A stretch of 64,000 nucleotides of DNA from an uncultured Eggerthella sp. Lineage in GTDB: Bacteria; Actinomycetota; Coriobacteriia; Coriobacteriales; Eggerthellaceae. Under the pieces are notes generated by a model that saw nothing but the letters and a program-made list of their open reading frames with translations, was not told where the DNA came from and did not search any database. Positions 18,361 to 26,473 of this stretch are shown here, one piece after another. Made by a program: the position numbers and the translations under genes. The first letter of the stretch is position 1. Each line of letters starts with the position of its first letter. The DNA is taken from positions 5,816 through 69,815 of the forward strand of contig UQML01000007.1 of NCBI GenBank assembly GCA_900542265.1, written 5' to 3'.

Positions 18361-18630
18361 ATGACTACTGCATCAGTCACAGTTCGAGTGGACGAAGCCA
18401 CCAAGCAAGCCGCTGCATCGATTGCAGAAGACTTTGGCTTTGATTTGTCTTCCGTTACTCGCGCCTTCTATCGCCAGATTGTGCGCGAACAGAGAATCCC
18501 ACTGAACCTTGAATACCCTAATCCTAATAAGGAATCTTTGGCATCCCTGAAAGAGACCGAGGAACTTGTCGCATCCGGCCATCCAGGCTATGACTCCCTC
18601 GATGACATGTTCAAGTCGATGGATCTTTAA
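18361..18630 (+). CDS. RelB/DinJ family antitoxin
   Basis: An 89-residue antitoxin. The N-terminal ribbon-helix-helix part (TASVTVRVDEATKQAAASIAE, then GFDLSSVTRAFYRQIV) is the DNA-binding and dimerising domain of RelB/DinJ proteins; the acidic C-terminus (YDSLDDMFKSM) would wrap the toxin. AGGAGG seven bases before the ATG gives strong translation. It is followed directly, with no spacer, by the toxin gene, and preceded by a palindromic operator. Confidence 0.92.
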   Translation: MTTASVTVRVDEATKQAAASIAEDFGFDLSSVTRAFYRQIVREQRIPLNLEYPNPNKESLASLKETEELVASGHPGYDSLDDMFKSMDL

Positions 18631-18921
18631 ATGCTAAGACTTAACTATACTTCGCAATTCAAGAAGGATGTGAAAAGGCTCGATAAGAAGCACGTTGATT
18701 TGAATCTCTTGAAAGAGGTAATGCAATTGATTCTCGACGATACGCCCAAGTCGAAGACAGAGCTAAGAAGGCGACATAACATGCATGTACTCAAAGGCGA
18801 TTGGCATGGGAGCTTAGAGTGCCATGTTGCGAATACAAGAGACTGGCTGCTGATCTGGGCGACCAGCAAAGATCAAGCGTACTTTCAACGAACCGGAAGT
18901 CATGATGAGTTGTTCTCATAA
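18631..18921 (+). CDS. YafQ family mRNA-interferase toxin
   Basis: A 96-residue toxin. The RelE-fold motifs are those of YafQ: HVLKGDWHGSLECHV, RDWLLIWA and FQRTGSHDELF. The residues aligned with the YafQ active site, His52, His65, Asp71 and His91, are all present, so ribosome-dependent mRNA cleavage is expected. The start ATG follows the antitoxin stop directly. The pair probably stabilises the small element between the first two attachment copies. Confidence 0.93.
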   Translation: MLRLNYTSQFKKDVKRLDKKHVDLNLLKEVMQLILDDTPKSKTELRRRHNMHVLKGDWHGSLECHVANTRDWLLIWATSKDQAYFQRTGSHDELFS

Positions 18922-19070
18922 ATCATAATCGGATTTTGATCGTAAAGATTGTTGCTTATATCTCGAAGCTTCGCCATCAATTCAATTAGGATGAATGAAG
19001 ACCCTATATTTGCCCCGTTTTTGCCCCAAATATGCCGATAATGCTTTAATCTCGCCCCAAGTTATGAAAA

Positions 19071-19098
19071 GAGGTCGGAGGAAATAACCTCCGACCTC
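19071..19098. terminator. 11-bp perfect hairpin beside attachment copy B
   Basis: GAGGTCGGAGG (19071-19081) and its complement (19088-19098). It has the same position relative to the tRNA copy as the hairpins beside copies A and C but another sequence, so it looks like the tRNA terminator of a different donor. Confidence 0.6.
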
Positions 19099-19105
19099 GT
19101 AATTC

Positions 19106-19152
19106 TTGGTCGCGGGGGCAGGATTTGAACCTACGACCTCCGGGTTATGAGC
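19106..19152 (-). repeat. Attachment-site copy B (variant tRNA-fMet 3' end)
   Basis: 47 bp matching copies A and C at all but three positions. The substitutions (two in the T-stem, one in the anticodon-to-variable region) make Watson-Crick pairs instead of the G-U pairs of the resident tRNA, so it is a functional variant from another genome. It is the junction between the two tandem elements. Confidence 0.8.
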
Positions 19153-19277
19153 GGTCTTAAAGGAACGCAAAGTAAGTATAATTATGTGTCTGAACTGGTG
19201 TTTTGCGCTAAGCCTATCATGCAGATTGCGGTGCATTTGGACAGGTTTTCGTGCCCATCTGCACCGCATCTGCACCG
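19153..19277. repeat. Element end sequence, copy 2
   Basis: Diverged copy of 16859-16982, again ending in two tandem CATCTGCACCG units (19256-19266, 19267-19277). It shows that both elements share the same type of end. Confidence 0.65.
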
Positions 19278-19280
19278 ACT

Positions 19281-19652
19281 TCACTCTTCATCAGAATCCG
19301 AATTCGATTGACGTTCCTCAATCTGAGACTCGACTTCTGGTAGTGCATTCTCCCACTCGGCTTCGTTGACTGTTTGGCAAAGAAGCCCGACGAATTCATG
19401 ATTGATTTGGCTGAGATAATCCTTAACGAAAGTATAGGCATCTTGCGCCGAAGCACCTTCGTTCAGTTTACCCTCGTAAGCCTCTTTGAATTCAATATAG
19501 TTTGCCGGATCTGCTGAGCATTCCCCCTTCCATAGAAACGGGTTTATCTCAGATAGATACTCTCTAAGGCCATCAGTCTTTGCTCCGTCCTCCCAAGCAG
19601 CATCGAGAGCATAATACATTGCAACGAATGCAAGATAAGCGGTTACTTTCAT
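19281..19652 (-). CDS. Putative immunity protein
   Basis: A 123-residue acidic protein. The start ATG 19652 is set by GGAGG six bases upstream; the longer in-frame reading to 19907 runs over the fragment described next. I recognise no family. It has a hydrophobic N-terminal helix (MKVTAYLAFVAMYYAL), aromatic and acidic helices and a C-terminal tail of Ser, Asp and Glu. It follows, five bases after the stop, the C-terminal fragment of what looks like a polymorphic toxin, which is the usual place of an immunity gene. The function is inferred only from that context. Confidence 0.55.
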   Translation of the reverse strand: MKVTAYLAFVAMYYALDAAWEDGAKTDGLREYLSEINPFLWKGECSADPANYIEFKEAYEGKLNEGASAQDAYTFVKDYLSQINHEFVGLLCQTVNEAEWENALPEVESQIEERQSNSDSDEE

Positions 19653-19656
19653 TATG

Positions 19657-19899
19657 TTACCTCCGCTTTCCAAAGGGATTTCTATTAAGCCCAGTCCTGT
19701 CATCCCAATCAAGAGGCGTGTCATTTCTTCCGCCCTCTTGGATAATTCCATCCCGTGTTTGTCCCCATAGCTGTCTGCCTTGGGAATCAATTTCAATATA
19801 CCAGTCGTTACCATATACATCGACACCTCGAAAATTATCGCGGTCATTGACGAGGTCAAGAAGCAGTTGCCTGTACCTTTCAGCAAAGCCATGGCAAAG
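19657..19899 (-). pseudogene. C-terminal fragment of a polymorphic-toxin-like protein
   Basis: An 80-residue frame without a start codon: GFAERYRQLLLDLVNDRDN, FRGVDVYGNDWYIEIDSQGR, QLWGQTRDGIIQEGG, then RNDTPLDWDDRTGLNRNP and KRR-stop. The RGxDxYGNxWY ... G(R/K)QxW ... RxGxIxxGGxN pattern is typical of the extreme C-termini of toxin proteins in anaerobes. Its upstream part is lost: the frame is closed by TGA at 19900-19902, where sequence of a plus-strand DUF4417 gene takes over. The stop lies just before the putative immunity start. Confidence 0.6.
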
Positions 19900-20424
19900 T
19901 CATTCACAGACCGAGACTGCTGGATTTGCTTTTATGAACATGACATCAAGTTTATGAGGCTATGGAGGCATCCCGAAAAGTATCTTCCGAAGATGCTTGA
20001 GTTCAATGGGATCATCTCACCGGACTTCAGCATGTATCGGAACATGCCCGCCATCATGCAGTATTGGTCATGCTTCATGGGTCGAGCTATCGCCCACCGG
20101 TACCAAGCCGACGGCGGCGTTGTAGTTCCCAACGTTAGGCTCTCGGACAAGAGAAGTTATCAGTTTTGCCTTGATGGACTCCCTGTCAATTCAACGATCG
20201 CTATTGGGACGCATGGGTGCATAAAGCATAAGGAAGACAGGCGGAACATTACATCGGCGGTCAGTGAGACAGTAAGGCGTCTGAGTCCCTCTCGAATTAT
20301 CGTTTATGGGAGTGCGCCTGACGATGTGTTCGTTACAGCAATAGAGCGCGGCATAGAGATTATCGAATTCAAAAGCTTGTTCTCTCTAACACACGTAAGG
20401 CGTGATGGTAATGGGAACAGGTAG
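19891..20424 (+). CDS. DUF4417 protein, 5' truncated
   Basis: About 177 residues from ATG 19891 (an open TTG at 19780 would extend it over the opposite-strand toxin fragment). The body is clear DUF4417: DRDCWICFYEHDIKFMRLW, GIISPDFSMYRNMPAIMQYW, VVPNVRLSDKRSYQF, IAIGTHGCIKHKEDRRNI and a late RIIVYGSAPDDVF. DUF4417 genes occur in phages and mobile elements and their function is unknown. The usual N-terminus is missing and no ribosome site is seen. The last codons overlap the next gene in another frame; in many DUF4417 proteins a Gly-rich tail follows here, so a frameshift may have split one gene in two. Confidence 0.65.
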   Translation: MAKSFTDRDCWICFYEHDIKFMRLWRHPEKYLPKMLEFNGIISPDFSMYRNMPAIMQYWSCFMGRAIAHRYQADGGVVVPNVRLSDKRSYQFCLDGLPVNSTIAIGTHGCIKHKEDRRNITSAVSETVRRLSPSRIIVYGSAPDDVFVTAIERGIEIIEFKSLFSLTHVRRDGNGNR

Positions 20425-20809
20425 CGGAAAAGGGCTTAACTTCGGAGGGACCGCTGGATCCTTGCCCGAAACAGTCGCCGAAGAGGATTGGCATATTGGA
20501 CGATCTTTAAGCGCTGCTGCTAAAAACTACGATGTCAAAGATAGCAATGGAGATGTTTATCATTTTATAGAAGGTACGAAACTTAGAAATGTGGAAACCT
20601 TCGCGGGAAAAGGCGTTCGGAAAAAACTAAAACCCGAAACGCTAGAAGGCTTATGCAAAGAGCATGGAGGCAGGAAAAGAGATTGGAAGCACGTTAAGGG
20701 TACCGGATTCCTTGACTTCAAGGGTAGATCTAGGAAGGCCGAAGTGCATTGGTTTGAAAATGGATCTAATAAAGTAAAATTCAAAGTTAAGAAATGGTTG
20801 GAGCGATGA
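20402..20809 (+). CDS. Putative toxin-domain protein
   Basis: A 135-residue frame. It starts with a Gly-rich linker (GSGKGLNFGGTAGSLPETV), like those joining a carrier domain to a toxin tip, then a compact basic domain: KNYDVKDSNGDVYHFIEGTK, LRNVETFAGKG, RKRDWKHVKGTG, KAEVHWFENGS and KVKFKVKKWL. This resembles the C-terminal domains found on phage-head and polymorphic-toxin proteins, but I cannot name the family. It overlaps the DUF4417 end and its stop overlaps the start of the next small gene. A toxin with its own immunity gene is the likeliest reading. Confidence 0.55.
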   Translation: MMVMGTGSGKGLNFGGTAGSLPETVAEEDWHIGRSLSAAAKNYDVKDSNGDVYHFIEGTKLRNVETFAGKGVRKKLKPETLEGLCKEHGGRKRDWKHVKGTGFLDFKGRSRKAEVHWFENGSNKVKFKVKKWLER

Positions 20810-20994
20810 TGAAAGTTAAGTTTCTTGGTAAAACATCTTTTTTGATGCTCACGCATGACAAAATTTACGATGTTCTTTCGGTCGAAAAGGAATGGTACAG
20901 AGTAATTGACGACTCGGATGACGACTATCTCTATCCACCTGAATTATTCGAGATTGTTGAGCCGAACGACGGCAGTACGCCGGTGACAGATTGA
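20806..20994 (+). CDS. Small putative immunity protein
   Basis: A 62-residue protein starting MMKVKFLGKTSFLMLTHDKI, with YDVLSVEKEWYRVIDDSDDD and YLYPPELFEIVEP. It looks like a small beta-barrel seen as a partner of toxin genes in Firmicutes and Actinobacteria. The ATG overlaps the stop of the upstream gene (ATGATGA), with TTGGAG at 20798-20803, so the two are translationally coupled. It is strongly acidic at the end, opposite to the basic toxin candidate. Confidence 0.65.
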   Translation: MMKVKFLGKTSFLMLTHDKIYDVLSVEKEWYRVIDDSDDDYLYPPELFEIVEPNDGSTPVTD

Positions 20995-21049
20995 GTCTCA
21001 CCAAAGAACAAGCAGCAGCAATGCCTTGAATGATTCACGTAGGAAGATC

Positions 21050-21985
21050 CTATTGTAAGACCTTCCGGTACTTCTGCAATCGACTGTTGGGCTTGTCGGG
21101 GATGGTCGGTTCAACCAAGCCAGCCTCTATTGCGGGGTGCAGGTACGAGTACATGAAGGTTGGGCGGTGCTTCAACTCCAGTCTCTGCATCAACTCCGCG
21201 GCTGAGAGCTCTTCGTCACCCAATGCTAAAAGCAGCCTTCCGACTTGTTCGGTGACTTGTTCGGTATCCCCGCTAGCGAGCGCATTTTCTTGTTCGCTTA
21301 CCCAATCCAAGTGCATGAATCGATTCTTCAGTTCGTTGTCTTCCCCGAGCAAGAGGTTCCTAAAGAACGCCTCCAGAAACTGCGGGTCTGCGACAACGCC
21401 CTCAACCAGATTGTTGTAGTTCGCTCGCACGAGCGCGTTGCGGAAATACCAGGAATGCTCAGCAAAAGGCTGATTGTTGACCCTATAGCCAAGCGAGTTC
21501 AGGTACTTGATGATGAACACTGCCGTCGAGCGCGTGCTGCCTTCGGAAAATGGGTGAATCTGCCAGATACCGGAAGTAAACCTAGCGATATGGTCGGCGA
21601 CCTCATGCATCGACAGACCCTTGAACAGCTGGCCGTGAATCGACTTCCAGGTTGCGGGTGAGAGGCTGAAGGTTCGCTCGCTCAAGATCTTGGCGATGCG
21701 CGAAGACACGATGTCTGCTTCCTCGGTCTCAAGTTCCTTTTCGGTGCGTTTGTCGCGAGCCTTGTAGTAGCTCTCAATACGGCGCTCGGCCTCTTCCATG
21801 GAGATATCGCCGTCGATATTCTCCTGGGCAGTCTCAATCAGGTATTGGGACGGTTTGAGACCATCGACCGCTTGAAGGCCAATGGCAGTTTGCCACGCAT
21901 CGGCTCGAGCGGCCTTATTAACCTCGCCTTCACGAATATACTCCTCGAGTTCGAAGCCCCAGGGCTTCATCATCTCTTCATCCAA
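21050..21985 (-). CDS. Fic protein with N-terminal VbhA-like antitoxin helix
   Basis: A 311-residue protein. Residues 24-75 (VNKAARADAWQTAIGLQAVDGL ... YLIETAQENIDGDISMEEAERRIESYY) resemble VbhA antitoxins, normally a separate protein that inhibits Fic. Residues 90-240 are the Fic domain, with FTSGIWQIHPFSEGSTRSTAVF: His144 is present but the conserved Asn of HPFxxGNxR is Ser150. The inhibitory [ST]xxxE[GN] motif is also degenerate (LQAVDG). The C-terminus has a winged-helix-like end. The start is TTG 21985, seven bases after AAGGAGG; ATG 21973 is an alternative. It follows the restriction-modification gene with a 58-bp gap. Confidence 0.8.
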   Translation of the reverse strand: MDEEMMKPWGFELEEYIREGEVNKAARADAWQTAIGLQAVDGLKPSQYLIETAQENIDGDISMEEAERRIESYYKARDKRTEKELETEEADIVSSRIAKILSERTFSLSPATWKSIHGQLFKGLSMHEVADHIARFTSGIWQIHPFSEGSTRSTAVFIIKYLNSLGYRVNNQPFAEHSWYFRNALVRANYNNLVEGVVADPQFLEAFFRNLLLGEDNELKNRFMHLDWVSEQENALASGDTEQVTEQVGRLLLALGDEELSAAELMQRLELKHRPTFMYSYLHPAIEAGLVEPTIPDKPNSRLQKYRKVLQ

Positions 21986-22043
21986 GGCTTCGCCTCCTTC
22001 ATTTGTTCAGTGGAAGAGAAAGACACTTTCCTCCTTGAATGCT

Positions 22044-25000
22044 CTATAGCTCGAACGTCCAGTCGTTGTAGGCGTTGAGGCAGCGCTTCTTTTGATCGGC
22101 ATCAACGAGTGGGAAAGAGTCGAGCACGCTCTGATATTCTTCGTAGGTCAATCCGTACAAATGCGCGACTCTGGCATCAATGCGTGCGATTAGCTTGTTG
22201 CGGGATTCTTCGTCGTCAAGCGCCGCAACGCCTCCGCGGAAAGTCTCGAAGTCATCGCCCTCAAATAGAGGTAGTGCCATTTTTCCAATTTCACGAATGG
22301 CTTCGAGGTCACGCGGAAGAGGGAGCTCCTTCAAAATGAACGCGCTAACATGTTTCGCCATACGTTGACGCACATAGAAGTCTGGCGTAGTCGAGCTCAA
22401 GATCGCATCAAGTGCAGCTATGATCTCGTAATCGCCTACGAAGTCACCTTGAAGCTCTATCAGATTAAGCGTGTTTCCGACAAAAGCACCTCTCGGTATC
22501 ACGCTGCAGATCAAACTGCGTGTATCCGTAGGCTGAGCTATATCGCGCCAACCGATTCTGTAGGTTCGATCGGGAAGTTGCTTTTGTTCTATTCTCCACT
22601 TCGAGGCAAGGCGCGCCTCTCCTTCGTTTTGGATAACGAAGCGCTCAGGATCTTTTAGGTGGGCATTGTAGTGATGAATCATGCTGCCTTGATACAACGG
22701 CCAGCCTGTACCTCTTGTATTGAAGAGATCGGAATCATTGGTCATGTGAAATTCTGTATAAGTACGGATGCGCAGCATTTCTTCTTCGTTGCCGATGGGC
22801 TGATACTCCATCATCTTCTTGAATACATCCATCTGCTTTTTGTTGCGGAACTCGAAGATGGTCAGAGTATCCGGACTGGCTTCTTTAATGAATTCAGTTG
22901 GATAGCTGTACGTTCTATGGAGAGCACGCTTGTTGTGCTCGTTTTTCGCGATGTAATCCTCGTCAGGCTCCCCATCAAGCCAAATTGGGTCATACCAGTA
23001 GAAACCAGCTTTGAATGCAAGGTTCTTTCTGGGCTTTGTCTTCTCGAAGGTGACGACGTCGAACTTGTACTGCCCGTGGATGTCAAACAATCTCTTTCTG
23101 TTTTCGAACATTACGAGCTCGCGAATGGTACACCTCTCTAAAAGCAAGCGCCTCAGTCCAGTGCATCCGGCATCGATGTTCAGATTGTCGGGAACCACCA
23201 AGCCGCAGATCCCCTTGTCCTTGAGAATCGTATAGATCTTCTCGATAAAGACCTTGTATAAGTTGTTGTCCCCCTTAAGCGCCTTTCCGTCTTTACCCTT
23301 TACAACTTGCCACTCATAGGAGTCCTGATAGAAGCGGTTCTGCTTCGTGAAATTCTCCTCATAGCGCTTCCACCCTTCGGCAATCTCCGGCCTGTCCGCC
23401 ATGAGCGCGTCGCTGGCAGCCTTCGCATCTTTTGTCTCCATGTAGGCGTAGCCCTCGATAAGGTCGGAGAAGTATTCCTCACGATAGGGTTTGACCTTGT
23501 CCCAGGGTGGGTTGCTTATGACGAAATCGAATCCGCCTCGAACCGCGATATGCGGGAATGCAATCCTCCAATGGAGCGGCCGATAGTCATTGCGAATCTC
23601 GTCATCGATGTCCTTCAGCGCTAGCACCGATGCAGGGATCTCGGAATCGCCTGCAAGGATCTTCTTGACGTAATCCCTATCGGTGTCTATTCCATCAACT
23701 AGCTGTTCGTAACCCGCATTAACGATGTCCATCTTGTCGGGCAGCAGCCACTTCGCGAGCTTCACGTTGTACAGGAAGGCGACCTGTCGTTGCAGAGGAC
23801 GCACCTCGTCGCGCCAATACGAATCGACCGCATGAACTTCATCTACCGTGTTGCGAGGCATGTCTAGCATGCGCGTCACATTGCGCAAAAGATCTGATTG
23901 GATGTCCTTCTCGACCTGCTCCTGGCTCCTGAATAGCGCCATCTGGAACTCATCATCGGACGCCTCGACCTCGTCATAGACGCCGATGAGGCTGTTTCCG
24001 CATGCAAGGTTGTAGTCGAAGAACTCGAAGGGCTTGTCCGGTCTGAAGACCTTCATCCACAAGACCAGCTTGGCAAGCTCAACGGCGGTGGGATTCAGGT
24101 CAACGCCGTAGATGCACTTCCTCGCGATCTGGGTATGAACCATATAAGATGTCTCTTTGTCCCAGACCCTGTCCGTCTTCCCGTCCTCGTGAAGCTCCTC
24201 TAAGCATTGGCGCACGAACTCGACCATGCGGTTGTAGCAGGCAATGAGCATGTGCCCGCTTCCCATTGCCGGATCGCAAACCTTGATATCCAAGACAGCA
24301 TTGAAAAGATCGTCGAAACCCGACCCATGCTTCTCCTTAGCTTCTTGCAGCTGCGGAGAGAGCCCGGTTTCGACAAGGTGCTCCACGATAAGGTCGGGAG
24401 TGTAGTAGGATCCCGTCGCCTTGCGTTCGCCCTTGTGGTTAATCAGGTACAAGTCTCCCGCGCGAACATCGCGGCGTATGCGCTTCTTGTTCACTATCGA
24501 GGGCATCTCGTCGATGGCTCTGTCGCTTATCGCCATCTTGTATTCCAATAAACTCTCGTAGATGCCGCCAAGCTCGCGCTCCGAGATCGTCGAGAAGTCC
24601 ACTGTGTAGACGCGCTTCTTCACCTGGACGCGGCAGAGGTTGTCGATGGCGCGCGAGAACAGGATGTCGTCCATGTCGAGGTCATAGAGCAGCGGGTGCT
24701 TTTTCGACGAGAACAGACCGCCATTGTATTTGGCGTCGATGAGCTTGAAGGTGTTCGCCAGCTTCAGGTCGTCATTGCGCAGGAACTCGCTCTCAAGATC
24801 AAACGAGCCGATTTGATCGCTGTGGGAGATGATGAGCTCCAACAGGTTCCCCTCGCCCTTGATGACCTTGGGAATCACGCCTTGGTCGAATAGGTTGCGA
24901 TCTTCCGCGTAAAGCACGAATAGAAGGCGAAGGAGGAACACCAGCGATTCATCGTAGACGATGCGAAGCAGGTCAGCGCGAACCCGCTCGTCCTTGTGCG

Positions 25001-25856
25001 CGTCTTCGACACTGATTCCATATGCGCTCTTGATGACGGCAGCGAGGATCGGGCTTTCCTCGACATAAACCTTGCGCCAGATTCCCGTCGCGATATATTC
25101 CAGAGCCGTGAACGTCTGCTCGCGCAGCTCGGTTGTGACAGCACGCTCAAGCTCGCTGGAATCCTGCTCGTGCTTCACAAGCTGCCCGGCAAGAGACTGC
25201 CTGCAGAAGAAGATGCCGAAGAGCTTCAAATACTTGTCGCGTTCCGCCTTGTCCGGGCAGTTCGCGATCGCCTCAAGGTCAAACTCGATGAAGTGGCGTT
25301 CGTACTCCTTAACGCTATGCGTATACAGCTTTGAATAGATTCGCCACGTATAGCCATCGGTGAGCACGATGTAGTTGACGTCGTTATCGCTTCCAGTGTT
25401 GTTGAGCATCAAGTTGAGCGTGCGCAAATAATTGAGCGTCTGGTAGATCTCGTCTGTGTTGTCTTCCTTGCGAATGAAGTATTTGCCCTCGATGCGCCCA
25501 TATCGCTTGGACTCGATAACAGCCGTCGTGTTGGCATGATTCGGAAGGCACTCGTCGCCGTCGTAAACGACGAAGTCCATGATGTCCCCGTCCAGGCCAA
25601 CTTGAGCCAATAGCTTGTTGTCCAAGCTCTCAAGAATCGGACGAATGAGAACGTCTTCTGTCTGACGCTCGTTGAGCTCTCGCGATTCGGCGAACACGTC
25701 TTTGAGCGGCTTTTGGCCGACACCGTCTACCCAATCAGTCAGACGGTTGCAGTGGAATTCCTTGAACTGCTTGGTCTGCGGCAGCACCTCCTCGATGTAA
25801 TGAGATGAGATTAACCCGCTGCCATCTTCGTCTAATGAGGTCTTGATATATTCCAC
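22044..25856 (-). CDS. Type IIG-like restriction-modification enzyme
   Basis: A 1270-residue protein joining endonuclease and adenine methyltransferase. N-terminal residues 90-113 give IMDFVVYDGDE and AVIESKRYG, a PD-(D/E)xK-like set. A long helical region follows, then SAM motif I in DPAMGSGHMLIACYNR (near 530), DLNPTAVELAKLVLW, the catalytic motif IV NPPWDKVKP (near 782) and a C-terminal TaqI/Eco57I-like target-recognition region. A single chain of this kind should methylate one strand of its site and cut when the site is unmethylated. No separate specificity subunit is adjacent. GTG start with GGGAGA upstream. It probably defends or stabilises the island. Confidence 0.88.
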   Translation of the reverse strand: MEYIKTSLDEDGSGLISSHYIEEVLPQTKQFKEFHCNRLTDWVDGVGQKPLKDVFAESRELNERQTEDVLIRPILESLDNKLLAQVGLDGDIMDFVVYDGDECLPNHANTTAVIESKRYGRIEGKYFIRKEDNTDEIYQTLNYLRTLNLMLNNTGSDNDVNYIVLTDGYTWRIYSKLYTHSVKEYERHFIEFDLEAIANCPDKAERDKYLKLFGIFFCRQSLAGQLVKHEQDSSELERAVTTELREQTFTALEYIATGIWRKVYVEESPILAAVIKSAYGISVEDAHKDERVRADLLRIVYDESLVFLLRLLFVLYAEDRNLFDQGVIPKVIKGEGNLLELIISHSDQIGSFDLESEFLRNDDLKLANTFKLIDAKYNGGLFSSKKHPLLYDLDMDDILFSRAIDNLCRVQVKKRVYTVDFSTISERELGGIYESLLEYKMAISDRAIDEMPSIVNKKRIRRDVRAGDLYLINHKGERKATGSYYTPDLIVEHLVETGLSPQLQEAKEKHGSGFDDLFNAVLDIKVCDPAMGSGHMLIACYNRMVEFVRQCLEELHEDGKTDRVWDKETSYMVHTQIARKCIYGVDLNPTAVELAKLVLWMKVFRPDKPFEFFDYNLACGNSLIGVYDEVEASDDEFQMALFRSQEQVEKDIQSDLLRNVTRMLDMPRNTVDEVHAVDSYWRDEVRPLQRQVAFLYNVKLAKWLLPDKMDIVNAGYEQLVDGIDTDRDYVKKILAGDSEIPASVLALKDIDDEIRNDYRPLHWRIAFPHIAVRGGFDFVISNPPWDKVKPYREEYFSDLIEGYAYMETKDAKAASDALMADRPEIAEGWKRYEENFTKQNRFYQDSYEWQVVKGKDGKALKGDNNLYKVFIEKIYTILKDKGICGLVVPDNLNIDAGCTGLRRLLLERCTIRELVMFENRKRLFDIHGQYKFDVVTFEKTKPRKNLAFKAGFYWYDPIWLDGEPDEDYIAKNEHNKRALHRTYSYPTEFIKEASPDTLTIFEFRNKKQMDVFKKMMEYQPIGNEEEMLRIRTYTEFHMTNDSDLFNTRGTGWPLYQGSMIHHYNAHLKDPERFVIQNEGEARLASKWRIEQKQLPDRTYRIGWRDIAQPTDTRSLICSVIPRGAFVGNTLNLIELQGDFVGDYEIIAALDAILSSTTPDFYVRQRMAKHVSAFILKELPLPRDLEAIREIGKMALPLFEGDDFETFRGGVAALDDEESRNKLIARIDARVAHLYGLTYEEYQSVLDSFPLVDADQKKRCLNAYNDWTFEL

Positions 25857-25971
25857 GTTTCTCCCAATCGCTTTTGCTTGCTAAAGACACGAGCCGCGCG
25901 ATTCCCAGAAACTTCGCCGCTCCAAATATCTCTTGAACCTGTTTCATATATTTTCTCATAGAAATAAAGTA

Positions 25972-25991
25972 AGCCCCGCCTAAGCAGGGCT
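25972..25991 (-). terminator. Probable terminator downstream of the MobC gene
   Basis: On the minus strand GCCC and GGGC arms close a short stem that is followed by TTACTTTATTTC. It lies 62 bp past the MobC stop. Confidence 0.4.
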
Positions 25992-26053
25992 CCTTTCCGC
26001 ATACTCCACGATTCTAGAGATTGATGGTTAATGCCTCTACGGATGGCTCGGCG

Positions 26054-26473
26054 CTATTTCTTTGGCTTCTGCCGATAGGTGTCAAGGTAGAGTTTTCGGC
26101 TCTCCACGATCGCCTCCGAGTCGAGCTTGAGGTCATCGAGGCCGCCACGAACCGCATCGATGCTCTTCGTGGCTTTCTTCATCAGGCTGAGCATTTCTGT
26201 TTCCAGTTTTGCGCCGTGCCTAATCTTTAACGCAATGGTGTTGAGCGCGTGCGCTGCCTGGTTGAGCAAGATACCCTGCTTTCTGATCTGGTAATCCATG
26301 ATTCCCTGCGCACGCGGATCGATGATGACGAACGAATCAGGGTCTTCGCCGATCTTGCATTCTATTGGTAATCGGGTGAGCAGCCGGATGTAGTCGCTGG
26401 TGTTGAGCTCCATTGCAGCTGCTTCCGATTTGAGCTTCTGGAAGTCCGGCTCGTCGAGCCTGCATGTGATCAT
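26054..26473 (-). CDS. MobC-like plasmid/element mobilisation protein
   Basis: A 139-residue relaxosome accessory protein. The ribbon-helix-helix-like N-terminus (ITCRLDEPDFQKLKSEAAAM, NTSDYIRLLTRL) and the later helix with GILLNQAAHALNTIAL fit MobC family proteins, which open the origin of transfer for a relaxase. The first ~10 residues of the family seem absent: ATG 26473 lies inside the VirE fragment upstream. No relaxase gene remains; the restriction-modification gene sits where it would be expected. So mobilisation is probably defective. Confidence 0.7.
   Translation of the reverse strand: MITCRLDEPDFQKLKSEAAAMELNTSDYIRLLTRLPIECKIGEDPDSFVIIDPRAQGIMDYQIRKQGILLNQAAHALNTIALKIRHGAKLETEMLSLMKKATKSIDAVRGGLDDLKLDSEAIVESRKLYLDTYRQKPKK

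Noticed and set aside
16859..19277. Insertion sequence between the tRNA copies
   Set aside because: No transposase and no terminal inverted repeats; the structure is explained by site-specific integration.
25735..25959. Minus-strand frame that starts MRKYMKQVQEIFGAAKFLG and overlaps the restriction-modification start
   Set aside because: It runs out of frame into the large gene and has no family or ribosome site of its own; its first part could be a leader or an old N-terminus, but I cannot support it.
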